This document shows, one piece after another, positions 54,244 through 62,683 of a DNA stretch of 64,000 nt; position 1 is the first letter of the stretch, and the number at the start of each line of letters is the position of its first letter. The notes under the pieces are model-generated. The model was not told where the DNA came from and did no database searches. It saw nothing but the letters and a program-made list of their open reading frames with translations. Origin of the DNA: Rubripirellula sp. (lineage in GTDB: Bacteria; Planctomycetota; Planctomycetia; Pirellulales; Pirellulaceae). Made by a program: the position numbers and the translations under genes. The stretch covers positions 1-64,000 of the forward strand of contig JAQWPZ010000177.1 in NCBI GenBank assembly GCA_029245125.1. Direction: 5' to 3'.

Positions 54244-55009
54244 GCGAGCCTGATCGCCGGCCGGAGCATCTGATCGCCGGCCGGAGCACCTCATCGCCGG
54301 ACCGTTGCTAGAAAAATTGGAGGGTCGAACTGCGGCTCGATTCGCTTGTCCCTTTCTTTGTTGGGACTCCAGGTCTGTAGCTCAAGCCGAGGTGGTGCGG
54401 TTCGTGATGGATACGTCGAGCCCTTCATCGCGACGGCTCTATTGCTGATTCATTTAAGCATGGCATCGTCTGTGCTAATTCTTCTCAGCTGATTCTTAAA
54501 TCCTCTGTCACGAATCGATGACGCTGTTGCGAATCGATAATCCCTTCCATGCAGAAGGTTATCGTGCCAGCGGTCAGGTGTAGGTGCCGTCGTTCGCGGT
54601 TGCTAATTCGGTCGGATTCTAACCGTTCGATTCGATTCAGAAGGTGTGTGTGTGCAATCGCTCGCCCGTGAGTCGGTTCGGTCGTTGACCAGGGTTGAGA
54701 AGCCCAATGGAATAAAGCGATTCCATTACGCGGGTATCGTCGGTTTGGCGCCGCCTTCACTTTCGTTTTCAACGGCAACTACTCGGGAGCATGTGGTGTT
54801 ACGAAAGAGGGGTGGCCTGAATTGAAGTGGGCCTTGGGTTCTAGGTCTGGGAACAGCAGCGGGTTTTGTGCATTCTGGTTGGTCTGCATTGATTGGGCGG
54901 TTTGGGGGGGGTTGACTCTGTAATACCGGTTGTTCATTCTTGAATCTCGTCAGATGGGTGGTATCTCGCTCATCCCCAATGATTTTCCCATCCTGAAAGG
55001 ACAGATTCC
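54244..55009. other. Long gene-free region downstream of rplK
   Basis: 766 bases where rplA would be expected. A 20-bp repeat array (54251-54305) lies directly after the rplK stop. A leftward frame at 54485-54778 has no recognisable motif. The right end presumably holds the promoter of the small secreted protein at 55010. Confidence 0.6.
54251..54305. repeat. 20-bp tandem repeat x2.7 directly after rplK
   Basis: Unit tgatcgccggccggagcacc, two close copies and a partial third. GC-rich palindromic core gccggc. A possible rearrangement site. Confidence 0.88.
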
Positions 55010-55378
55010 ATGATTCGTCTTACCTTTGCTCTTTGCTTGGCATTCGCTTTTTGTTTCGTTGGTTCGAACGCCGATGCAGCAGAGCCAGCCGATTCTGGTG
55101 TTTCTCAGTCGACTCTTTCGGCAATGGGCCTTGGTGGTATGCAAACCATCGACCGCGCTGAGTCCTCGGAGATTCGTGGACAGGGATCCGTAACTTGGGG
55201 TCGATCTTACTCGCGAACGACGATTCGGATCTTCGGAAGTACGTTTAGAAGCGGTAGCACGAACGGATACCGCAACAGTTTCCCAAATTTCTCCGCTGGC
55301 GGATCGTTTTCCTACTCGAACTCGTCATTTTCGCCGTTCATTTATGGCGGTGGATTCTCGATTGCTGGTGGATTTTAG
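55010..55378 (+). CDS. Small secreted Ser/Gly/Phe-rich protein
   Basis: A 122-residue protein with a signal peptide (MIRLTFALCLAFAFCFVGSNADA) and no family I recognise. The mature part opens with SQSTLSAMGLGGMQTIDRAESSEIRGQGS and then becomes rich in Ser, Gly, Phe, Tyr and Asn (GSVTWGRSYSRTTIR, NSFPNFSAGGSFSYSNSS, FIYGGGFSIAGGF). The composition resembles secreted fibre- or amyloid-forming subunits. The LSAMGLGGM stretch loosely recalls double-glycine leaders, and a C39-like peptidase gene lies 3 kb downstream; the link is inference. The ATG at 55010 follows AAAGGA. A strong terminator follows, so it may be highly expressed as a single-gene transcript. Confidence 0.78.
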   Translation: MIRLTFALCLAFAFCFVGSNADAAEPADSGVSQSTLSAMGLGGMQTIDRAESSEIRGQGSVTWGRSYSRTTIRIFGSTFRSGSTNGYRNSFPNFSAGGSFSYSNSSFSPFIYGGGFSIAGGF

Positions 55379-55803
55379 TTGAAGCGGAGGCAAGTTCAGC
55401 CTCAGGCAAACATCACGATGCAGTTGAAGCCGGTTCTTTGAACCGGCTTTTTTCGTTTTTCGAGTCACGAGTCCACCGCATCTTGGATGCCAGCGACAAG
55501 AGGTTCAGTTAGACCGATTCTCTGCATCGATCTTGTATTTGGGTTTGTCGTGTTGCTGCGTTTCATTTCGGATCACTCTGTCATACGTCTTGTTCCCGAT
55601 CTGTCGCCCCTCCGTATTTCTTTGTCTCTCATTCCGCCGATGTTCCGATCCAACCGCATAGACGGGATTCTGTCTTTGATTGCCGTTATAGCAATCGATG
55701 CATGGAATGACGTCGCGTTTTGAAATTGGAAGCTTAGCGAAACCGGGGCCGCAACTGTGAAGGCGCGGATGGTTTTATAAACACTTACGGATGAGTAAGA
55801 GAA
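55379..55803. other. Intergenic region with a terminator
   Basis: 425 bases between the small secreted protein and the first beta-barrel gene. It contains the terminator at 55427-55453; the rest is promoter region without a recognisable gene. Confidence 0.6.
55427..55453 (+). terminator. Rho-independent terminator after the small secreted protein
   Basis: A 9-bp perfect stem (aagccggtt at 55427-55435, aaccggctt at 55441-55449), a 5-nt loop and a TTTTTT run. Confidence 0.95.
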
Positions 55804-56871
55804 ATGAGAAAAAATCTCGCTTTTGCAGTGTGCCTGTTGTGGATGACAAGCAGCTCATTGCTTCATGCTGATGAAACTTGCGATACCGATTGGTGTTCAG
55901 CAGGTTGTGATTCAGCCCCTTCGTTTTTTTCCGGCAACGGATGTAGTAAAGGTTTGTACCTCGGAGTCGAGGCAACGTACTTGGCACCGCTATACGACGA
56001 GTCCCTCGCAACGTTCTCGTTGATTGATTTTGGTGCTGGGGTGCAGGTGATTTTGCAATCGGAATTTGGGACAGCAGAAGAGCTGACCGGTGCTCCGCGA
56101 ATTGTGTTTGGCTACGCAGGGAATAACGGTCTCGGGGTTCAAGCCCGCTACTGGGAATTAACGAGTTCTGCCAGTCAGAATGATATCCCCGATCCAATCG
56201 CAGGAAGTCAGTTTCAGGTATTGGGTGGTGAGGACCGTTTCAATGCATACACGATCGACCTGGAACTGACCAAAGCTTTTTGTCACCACGGTTGGGACAT
56301 GATGGGCACATTCGGTGTGCGACATGGAAGCATCGACCACCAACGGGCCGAGCAAGCTGTCGGTGCTGTCGAATTCGCTGCTGACCAGTTTGATGTGTTT
56401 TCGATGGGAGCCCAAACTGGCGAAGAATTTCATGGTACCGGTTTGACCTTTAGTTTGTCGGGATTGAAATCGATCAAGCCTTGTCGAGGATTAGCTTTTT
56501 ACTCGTCGGCACGCGGTTCGACTCTGTGGGGATCGGCCGAAACCCTCGCAGTGACTTATTCGAACGTTACCACGCCGGTGGGCGGTGGAGGCAGCATCGA
56601 TGGTGGGATCGACACGAATGACGTGACAATGTTCATTGGTGAAATCGGGGCGGGTCTGCAGTGGTCGCACTGTGCCAACAGCTACAGCGGTCGGATGTTT
56701 GCCCGAGCTGGTGTTGAGTACCAGTATTGGGGCGCATCGGATGGTTACGCACTCACTCAGTCTTCATCAGGTACCGCGCCGGGGGTCAGTGACGGAACTG
56801 TCACTGCCTTGGGTGGTAGCCAAGAAACCCACCTGATCGGTTTGGCCCTCATGGCTGGCTACGCGTGGTAG
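55804..56871 (+). CDS. Outer-membrane beta-barrel protein (Lpg1974-like)
   Basis: A 355-residue exported protein. Signal peptide (1-22), a Cys-rich segment (CDTDWCSAGCDS...GNGCSKG, about 26-48), then alternating amphipathic strands such as LYLGVEATYLAPLY, RIVFGYAGNNGLGVQARYWEL, GLAFYSSARGSTLWG, GRMFARAGVEYQYWG and THLIGLALMAGYAW, ending in an aromatic residue as outer-membrane barrels do. It resembles the Lpg1974-type pore-forming group that is abundant in planctomycetes; this is a topology-level call. It precedes another barrel gene and a C39-like peptidase gene in the same direction, with 214 bases before the next start. Confidence 0.75.
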   Translation: MRKNLAFAVCLLWMTSSSLLHADETCDTDWCSAGCDSAPSFFSGNGCSKGLYLGVEATYLAPLYDESLATFSLIDFGAGVQVILQSEFGTAEELTGAPRIVFGYAGNNGLGVQARYWELTSSASQNDIPDPIAGSQFQVLGGEDRFNAYTIDLELTKAFCHHGWDMMGTFGVRHGSIDHQRAEQAVGAVEFAADQFDVFSMGAQTGEEFHGTGLTFSLSGLKSIKPCRGLAFYSSARGSTLWGSAETLAVTYSNVTTPVGGGGSIDGGIDTNDVTMFIGEIGAGLQWSHCANSYSGRMFARAGVEYQYWGASDGYALTQSSSGTAPGVSDGTVTALGGSQETHLIGLALMAGYAW

Positions 56872-57085
56872 AAACCGGTGGTTACACCGATTCGTTGACT
56901 TGCCGCAGTGGAAAAGTTGCCACGCTTACGCGGCACAGGTTTGGTGCAGCATAAATCGTTGCGCGCAGAGGAACGGCAGCGGTGATGGTCGGTCAGCCAG
57001 CTTATCCCCGCAAAAATTGGTTTCGTAAAATTTCGCGACCAATCTCTTGAAACTTCAGCCCCTCAGGGAAGAGGAAACTCGCAAG

Positions 57086-58270
57086 ATGTACGATTCTCAA
57101 AACAGGCGATGCCTCGTCATCGCGACACTTCTATTTGTAAGCATGCCGCTTGGGTTTGGGACGGTCGCGGAAGCAAGAGAGCCCAGTACGGGATTTGATA
57201 GTGCACCGATCGGTAGTGCTTTCCCGCGTAGCTTGGCACTGGATGATGTCTTCTACTTCCAGCCTGGCGACGAGGCTGCTGGCGAAAATCGGCTCACCCA
57301 AATTTCGCTTGCACGGCGGCAGGCCCTCGGTCCGCAATTGGAAAATCCTCCGGCGGGCATCGCAGACCTGCCTGAGCCCATTGCCGCTGCCTCGGTTGGT
57401 CAAGGTGCGTCGGCATCGGGCGCGACCGAATCTCCGATCGAAAGATATGGAGAAGCGCCGGTGGATCGCTCTCGTCAATTCCTGCGCAGCGTAAGCCCAC
57501 TGCTTCGTCCTGGGCAGTGGCAATTTGACTACGGCTTGGTTTACGCACTTCAAGAATTCAATTTTCCCGTTTTGATTGGTGCGAATCCTGCGCGTGCTGA
57601 TTTGCGTTCGCGGGCCTTATTCGTTCCGCTGGCCGTGCGGTATGGATGGAATCGGCGAACCCAGTTATTTGCGAATTTGCCTGTCGGTTGGGCGAATACT
57701 GAGCTCGCCACGCCGGTCGTTGATGATGACAGCGGCAAGGGCGGCCTTGGCGATTGTACTTTTGGAATAACGCGTTTGCTGCATCAGAATTCATGCAACG
57801 GTCAGACATTGATCGGCACACTTCGCGCTGTTGCACCGACAGGTACAGAGGCTAGTCCGCTTGTCTTGACGGGGGCGGGACTTGGGAACGGTGTTTGGCG
57901 GATGGGTGGGGACTTGCTGGTGGTGCGTTCACTCGATCCATGTGTGCTGTTTTATGGAGCGGGATACACCTACAGCTTTCAAAGAGATTTTGACGGCGTT
58001 CAAGTCGAACTCGGGCATGAGTTTCAATACAACTTCGGACTCGGTTTTGCCGCCAATGAACGGGTCACCCTAAGTACTGCTTTCCTAGGTAGTTACATCA
58101 CTGAGACCCGGTTCAATGATCAGTTGGTTCCGAATTCGGATCAGGAGCCACTTCGCATCCGGTTGGCGGCAACCATCGCACAGAACTGCCGAATCGTAGA
58201 GCCCTTCGTGAACTTTGGATTGACCGAAACCGCACCCGCAGCAGAATTGGGGATCGTATGGACACGGTAA
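57086..58270 (+). CDS. Outer-membrane transporter-like beta-barrel, coupled to a C39 peptidase
   Basis: A 394-residue exported protein. Signal peptide (1-29, cut near EAREPS); an N-terminal region (30-125) rich in Ala/Gly/Pro; then SVSPLLRPGQWQFDYGLVYALQEFNFP and a beta-barrel (RSRALFVPLAVRYGWNRRTQLFANLPVGWANTE, YGAGYTYSFQRDFDG, VTLSTAFLGSYITETRF, IVEPFVNFGLT...LGIVWTR). The barrel course matches the transporter/MetA-type outer-membrane family and, in general layout, FapF-like exporters. I chose the ATG at 57086 behind a GAGGAAA site; a TTG at 57047 is not favoured. Its stop overlaps the start of the C39-like peptidase, so the two are translated together. Confidence 0.8.
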   Translation: MYDSQNRRCLVIATLLFVSMPLGFGTVAEAREPSTGFDSAPIGSAFPRSLALDDVFYFQPGDEAAGENRLTQISLARRQALGPQLENPPAGIADLPEPIAAASVGQGASASGATESPIERYGEAPVDRSRQFLRSVSPLLRPGQWQFDYGLVYALQEFNFPVLIGANPARADLRSRALFVPLAVRYGWNRRTQLFANLPVGWANTELATPVVDDDSGKGGLGDCTFGITRLLHQNSCNGQTLIGTLRAVAPTGTEASPLVLTGAGLGNGVWRMGGDLLVVRSLDPCVLFYGAGYTYSFQRDFDGVQVELGHEFQYNFGLGFAANERVTLSTAFLGSYITETRFNDQLVPNSDQEPLRIRLAATIAQNCRIVEPFVNFGLTETAPAAELGIVWTR

Positions 58271-58971
58271 TGGAGACCGGCTTTCGTCGGCGGTTCGTTT
58301 CATTCGCGGTGATTGCACTCTTGGGATTTTGTGGGGCCGCGTCCGCGCAGGTTTCGCTTTCACAGCGGAGTGTTGTTCGTGATCCTTCCTTTCGTATTGC
58401 GAAGCCAGTCAAAAGTTGGCGTGAGATCAAAACGGAAGGGATTGTGATGCAGCAACGCGATTATTCTTGCGGTGCGGCAGCACTGGCAACGTTGTTGCGT
58501 TTCTATTGGGGCCATCGTATCAATGAGGCGATGGTGCTGGATGTCATAGAGCAGCAGTTGTCGCCGGAAGAGTTGAAAGAACGGGAAAGTTCGGGACTCA
58601 GCATGGCGGACATCAAGGAAGCGGCGGTCGAACTGGGCTACCAGGCGACGGTCGGAAAGGTGAGCTTCGAGGACCTCACCGGCAGCAAGGTTCCCGTGGT
58701 TGTCGTCATCAACTTGGGTGGGCAGAATCACTTCGTGGTGTTTCGCGGTGTGGCTGCTGGCTGTGTTTTTCTGGCCGATCCGTTGCGCGGGAATCTGCGG
58801 ATCACGGAGAGTTCCTTTCAAAACAGTTGGCAGGAAAACGCCGTACTCGTCGCCGCACCCAAGGGTGAGACCCAATCCGAGCGTTCGCAACTTGCGATCA
58901 AGCCCGCCGAACTCTATCGAGGCAGCCTGAATCGACAAGTGATCCGACGCGCGACTTCGGCAGGGTTCTGA
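58258..58971 (+). CDS. C39-like cysteine peptidase, FapD-type
   Basis: A 237-residue exported single-domain C39-like peptidase. An N-terminal signal or anchor (about 12-30), then the catalytic Cys in QQRDYSCGAAALATLL (Cys71), SGLSMADIKEAAVELGY, the catalytic His in GGQNHFVVFRG (His158) and Asp in LADPLRG (Asp174). Unlike ABC-transporter C39 peptidases it has no transporter domains; it resembles the stand-alone periplasmic type found in Fap amyloid operons. Two starts overlap the upstream stop: ATG 58258 with GGGGA ahead of it (chosen) and ATG 58270 (TAATG). It would process an exported substrate. Confidence 0.85.
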   Translation: MDTVMETGFRRRFVSFAVIALLGFCGAASAQVSLSQRSVVRDPSFRIAKPVKSWREIKTEGIVMQQRDYSCGAAALATLLRFYWGHRINEAMVLDVIEQQLSPEELKERESSGLSMADIKEAAVELGYQATVGKVSFEDLTGSKVPVVVVINLGGQNHFVVFRGVAAGCVFLADPLRGNLRITESSFQNSWQENAVLVAAPKGETQSERSQLAIKPAELYRGSLNRQVIRRATSAGF

Positions 58972-59438
58972 TGCATTTCCGTGCGGTGGCGTCAGCCACC
59001 ACGACTGAGATGCTTGTCGTCAAGGGAGTTAGACGCTCCAATCATTTGCGAAACTCGCAATTTCACTCCAGCATTCATCGTTGGAAATGCGATCCGGTCA
59101 TCGAAAATCAGACATGGTTTTCGATGACCGAGGTTCAGGGATTATTCTTGCTCGCTGCAAGCTGCCTGTCTTGATTCGAATCCAATAGGCGATGAGTCAT
59201 GCCCCTGTTGCCACGCCGTTCTGCCGCGTGAATTCGGTGGATACGGGTCGCAATACGGAACCATGCGTATCGCAAGCTTGCAAGCAGTGCAGCGCTCGTG
59301 GTCTGCTTGGTGGGCTATTCTAGGCAGGACGGTTGTCGGGCGTATCGCGTTGAATCCCTTGTGTGGGACATTCGTTTGGCGAAGTGATGGATTTTGAGAT
59401 GCTGCAGTTCGCTGTTTGCAGAATGCGTCAGATGGGAA
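58972..59438. other. Intergenic region with inverted repeats, convergent genes
   Basis: 467 bases between the C39 peptidase gene and the leftward glycosyltransferase gene. It contains a small hairpin (ggtggcgtcagccacc, 58985-59000) and a larger perfect inverted repeat (59095-59130). No gene was seen. Confidence 0.65.
59095..59130. other. 13-bp perfect inverted repeat (hairpin)
   Basis: Arms cggtcatcgaaaa (59095-59107) and ttttcgatgaccg (59118-59130) with a 10-nt loop. Probably a bidirectional terminator-like structure between convergent genes, although a U-run outside the stem is lacking. Confidence 0.8.
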
Positions 59439-60863
59439 TCAAGCTGCCTTGCGATGATTTGTGTTTTTTCGTGACAGCGTAATCTTAATGACGTTGCAAG
59501 CGATATTGTCGAAATATCTTGCAAGCCTCGTTAACACCATGTTCCGCTGGCGAAAACCCAGAGGCTTCATCTTGCCAGTTTCCATTGTGATGTACTGATA
59601 GTCGTCACCCTCGGTGACCGCGAAAACAGCAAACTTCGCTGCGTTTTCTGCATTCCCTGGGTGCAATTCGCCATTGAGTTGCTCGATCAGTTCATCGACG
59701 GATTGCGGCGTGTAAGAGACATCGAGCTGGTCGTAGTAGGAGGGGCCGAGGATGAAGGACGGTTTGCCCATCCAGCATGCTTCCAACGCGATTGTCGATC
59801 CAAAGGTAACGACGGCATCACTCCAGTCAACCAGTTCGTAGCTGTTGACGGTATCAGAGGCATAGTAGATCTGAGTGTTCGGAAGTTCTTCGATATCTTG
59901 AAAGGCGGAGGTGATGTCGCTGGAGATGTCAGCCTGATTGGGGTGGAACCGAATACAGAAGAATGAGTCAGGTAGCGACTTGGCCAATTTTCGGATTACG
60001 GCTGCGTAGTCAGAGAACTGTGACCGCCACTGCTTTCCCAGCGACTCGAATTCATCCTGACTACTTAAAAATACCGTGATCCGCTGGTTGCTCGTTGCCG
60101 CTTTGGGTGGCGTAAACGTTCTGTTGTGGTGTTTTGCATATCGGTTTGCCGCCGGCGTTTTTCGCCGGTCAAAATAAGTTTTGGCAAGCTGCATGTCAGC
60201 GTCTTGCTGTAGGATTCTTTCTTGAATGCGAATTCGATCATGCGGTCGATGACCGACAAAGGTGATGGGCCGACCGGAGTGAGACACTTCGAGCGTGTTG
60301 TAGGGAATGTCGTATTGCTCCGCCGCGATCAGACAGAATCGAGAACAGCCATGTCGCCCATTGAAAACCTCGATGCGAGCAGCACCGTTTTGACGTACAA
60401 ACTCTTTTAATGAAATCAGTAAGGCCATCGAAGATTGCCAGTATCGCTGCTTGATCTTGCGGGTCAGTGAGTGCAATCGAAGATCACTGGGCAACATGCG
60501 AAAAGCAGAAATCAATCCGCTGCGAACACCCTCTAGCAGATCTTTCTTTTCGCCTGTGGAGAGCTGCTTGGAACTTTCCACTTGAGGGTCTCCGGATAAT
60601 GAAACCAAGGGCAGGCCCAGGGCGGTCGCCGTTGTACGCACACTTGAGCGGCAGATCGCACAAGTAACTGGGCTACCCATGAAATTGACGGCGCAAGTTC
60701 CTGAGGAACTGTTGCAGTACGTCACTGTTACATCGTCCCCCGCGTCCTGAAGTTCGCGGGCACGCGCCATCGCAACTAGGGCGTTCTTGCGCCACAGTGG
60801 GTAGGCAACATGCACAATGACTTTCTCACTCATGTGTTTTTCAGTCATGTGTTTTTCAGCCAT
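59439..60863 (-). CDS. Capsule/surface-polysaccharide-type glycosyltransferase, GT-B-like
   Basis: A 474-residue protein without signal peptide. It has a Rossmann-type N-terminal half (VIVHVAYPLWRKNALVAMARARELQDAGDDVTVTYCN) with a Cys cluster (CAVNFMGSPVTCAICRSS), a mid segment with GRHGCSRFCLIAAEQYDIPYNTLEVSHSG, and a second half typical of capsule polysaccharide/sialyltransferase-like proteins: VFLSSQDEFESLG, FFCIRFHPNQAD, and VNSYELVDWSDAVVTFGSTIALEACWMGKPSFILGPSYYD. The exact donor and acceptor are unknown. Its start is ambiguous: ATGs at 60863, 60848 and 60833 lie in a 15-bp tandem repeat. It is divergent from the Gfo/Idh-cytidylyltransferase-SDR operon. Confidence 0.8.
   Translation of the reverse strand: MAEKHMTEKHMSEKVIVHVAYPLWRKNALVAMARARELQDAGDDVTVTYCNSSSGTCAVNFMGSPVTCAICRSSVRTTATALGLPLVSLSGDPQVESSKQLSTGEKKDLLEGVRSGLISAFRMLPSDLRLHSLTRKIKQRYWQSSMALLISLKEFVRQNGAARIEVFNGRHGCSRFCLIAAEQYDIPYNTLEVSHSGRPITFVGHRPHDRIRIQERILQQDADMQLAKTYFDRRKTPAANRYAKHHNRTFTPPKAATSNQRITVFLSSQDEFESLGKQWRSQFSDYAAVIRKLAKSLPDSFFCIRFHPNQADISSDITSAFQDIEELPNTQIYYASDTVNSYELVDWSDAVVTFGSTIALEACWMGKPSFILGPSYYDQLDVSYTPQSVDELIEQLNGELHPGNAENAAKFAVFAVTEGDDYQYITMETGKMKPLGFRQRNMVLTRLARYFDNIACNVIKITLSRKNTNHRKAA
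60833..60863. repeat. 15-bp tandem repeat carrying three in-frame start codons
   Basis: On the minus strand the repeat reads ATG-x-GAAAAACAC, giving M(A/T/S)EK(H) units and three possible starts for the glycosyltransferase. No strong ribosome site precedes any of them. Confidence 0.85.
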
Positions 60864-61690
60864 GGGTCAGTGAAAGATTGGTATGAGCTGTGAACGAGCT
60901 GTGGAGATTCGTGAAGCACTCCAAGAAGCTGCTGTGGGGCCATCATCGATGGGATGCTGTTGGATAGCGATTTTGGATCGTCCCAATGGGGCTTGCAGGC
61001 CAGTTTTGCTTGGGATTTTTGACCCGTATTGACGCTTTTGAATCGCCTTTTGAGGAATCCATGTCTGTACTGGAATTGGAAGTTGTGATGGTCTGCTTAC
61101 CGTTCCAGTGCATTGGCCGCTCCAGTTGCCCAGTCTTGCTCGGGCTACCCGCGGCGTCTTGGCTTCGTAGCCATTGCAAAACGGCACTACTTTTCCGATC
61201 AAGGATGCCATAAACCAGCTCCTCGCCAACAGATTAATTTTCTGGTTACGGCAGATTTTGTCCTGGCTCGAGCGAGAACTGTTTGCTTGACCCTCGGGAG
61301 TGAATTGGAATTTGGTTGGTTCTGTTAGCGCGGCTCGGAAATCTCATCATGGTCGCTGCGATTAGAGGTTGATCACTCCTGTGGAATGAAGGTAGTTGTT
61401 TGTTGATTGTATTTTGGCGATTGATGCTTTTGCAGATTCATCAAGGTTTGGTGTCATTCGGATTCGGCTCATTGCTAGCAATCAATGTTCCTCTTGCTTT
61501 CTTGAAATCGTCTTATTCGTGAATAAATTCGGCAATTCTGGGGTGGTCGGGTGTTGGTCGGTTCCTTTCATTTATCCACTTTTGCGTTTGCTCTTTTCGG
61601 TTGTTGGCTGTGGAGGTAAAACCGGGGTCGAGGAAGCTAGGTGTTCGCGGAGCGACACATGGATTGGCGAATCAGAGGGACAAGGAAGTC
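60864..61690. other. Long divergent intergenic region
   Basis: 827 bases between the leftward glycosyltransferase and the rightward sugar operon. Several short overlapping frames exist in both directions (for example 61396-61800, plus), but none has a recognisable motif. Promoters for both directions are expected here. Confidence 0.6.
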
Positions 61691-62680
61691 ATGCGACGAC
61701 GTGGATTGGTGGTCGGATTAGGGAGTATCGGACGTCGTCATTTGGCGAACTTCCGAGGCTTATGCCCAGTGGACGAAATCGCGGTACTTCGCCGCAGTGA
61801 GGATGATGGAACGGCGCGCAAGTTGGGCGCGGATTTGGTATTCACGCAACTTTCTGAGGCGATCGCATTTTCGCCGGATTGGTCAATTATCGCGACGCCA
61901 GCCACGATGCACGTGGAGTCTGCGATCGCGTTAGCGAATGCGGGTTCGGGTCTTCTTGTCGAGAAGCCACTGGCGGCCTCTGTTCAAGAGGCTCGCATGC
62001 TGGTTGAGTGGTGTCAGCAACGCAATCACACCTTAATGACCGGCTACAACTTGCGGTTCGATCCGACACTGCAAGCACTTCAGCGATCAATCACTGATGG
62101 CAAGATTGGTTGCGTGTTGGGAATCGAGGCTTCGGTTGGTCAGTATCTGCCTGATTGGCGACCCGGCGTTGATTACCGCAAAAGTGTCTCCGCGCGACGC
62201 TCTCTTGGCGGTGGTGCGTTGCTGGAATTGAGCCATGAGCTTGATTACGTCAACTGGATTGGTGGCGGTAAGATGCAAGTCGTCGGAGCTCAGTTGAAAA
62301 AGACCGGAGCGTTACAGATCGATGTCGAAGATTGGGTTGACCTTCATTTACAGGATCCAAGTGGTGTTTTGGCTTCGATTCACCTCGATTTTTTGAGTCG
62401 CGTACCTCATCGAGTATGCAGAGTGACAGGGGCGGAGGGCTCCTTGGTGTGGGATGGAATTGGGCGAACAACGACTTGTTTGACGGTGGGTTCAGAGGAG
62501 ATTGTCTCTCAGGCTTCCGGCGACGACCGTAACGAATCCTATCTCGCGATGGCGCGTCATTTCTTGTCCTGTGTCTACGGAGACTCACCGCCTCTTGTTG
62601 ATGGATCACAGGGGCTAGGTGTCATTGAGATGGTCGAGGCTGCGAGACAGATGAATGACACTTTGAGTCAGGCGGCCTAG
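61691..62680 (+). CDS. Gfo/Idh/MocA-family sugar dehydrogenase
   Basis: A 329-residue NAD(P)-dependent oxidoreductase with the dinucleotide site GLVVGLGSIGRRHLANF (5-21) and the catalytic LLVEKPLAAS (EKP at 91-93), then TGYNLRFDPTLQAL and the C-terminal dehydrogenase domain (VSARRSLGGGALLELSHELDYVNWIGG, with the conserved substrate-binding His). It probably oxidises a sugar nucleotide. The ATG at 61691 has AAGGAAGTC ahead of it; the frame extends upstream to 61601, but that part lacks character. The cytidylyltransferase starts three bases after its stop, so the two are surely co-expressed. Confidence 0.92.
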   Translation: MRRRGLVVGLGSIGRRHLANFRGLCPVDEIAVLRRSEDDGTARKLGADLVFTQLSEAIAFSPDWSIIATPATMHVESAIALANAGSGLLVEKPLAASVQEARMLVEWCQQRNHTLMTGYNLRFDPTLQALQRSITDGKIGCVLGIEASVGQYLPDWRPGVDYRKSVSARRSLGGGALLELSHELDYVNWIGGGKMQVVGAQLKKTGALQIDVEDWVDLHLQDPSGVLASIHLDFLSRVPHRVCRVTGAEGSLVWDGIGRTTTCLTVGSEEIVSQASGDDRNESYLAMARHFLSCVYGDSPPLVDGSQGLGVIEMVEAARQMNDTLSQAA

Positions 62681-62683
62681 TCA

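Noticed and set aside
54485-54778. 97-codon leftward frame downstream of rplK
   Set aside because: No recognisable motif, no ribosome site, and composition like the spacer around it; not a diverged rplA, which would be rightward and about 230 residues.
61396-61800. 134-codon rightward frame overlapping the Gfo/Idh gene in another frame
   Set aside because: Overlaps a clear dehydrogenase start in a different frame and shows no domain.
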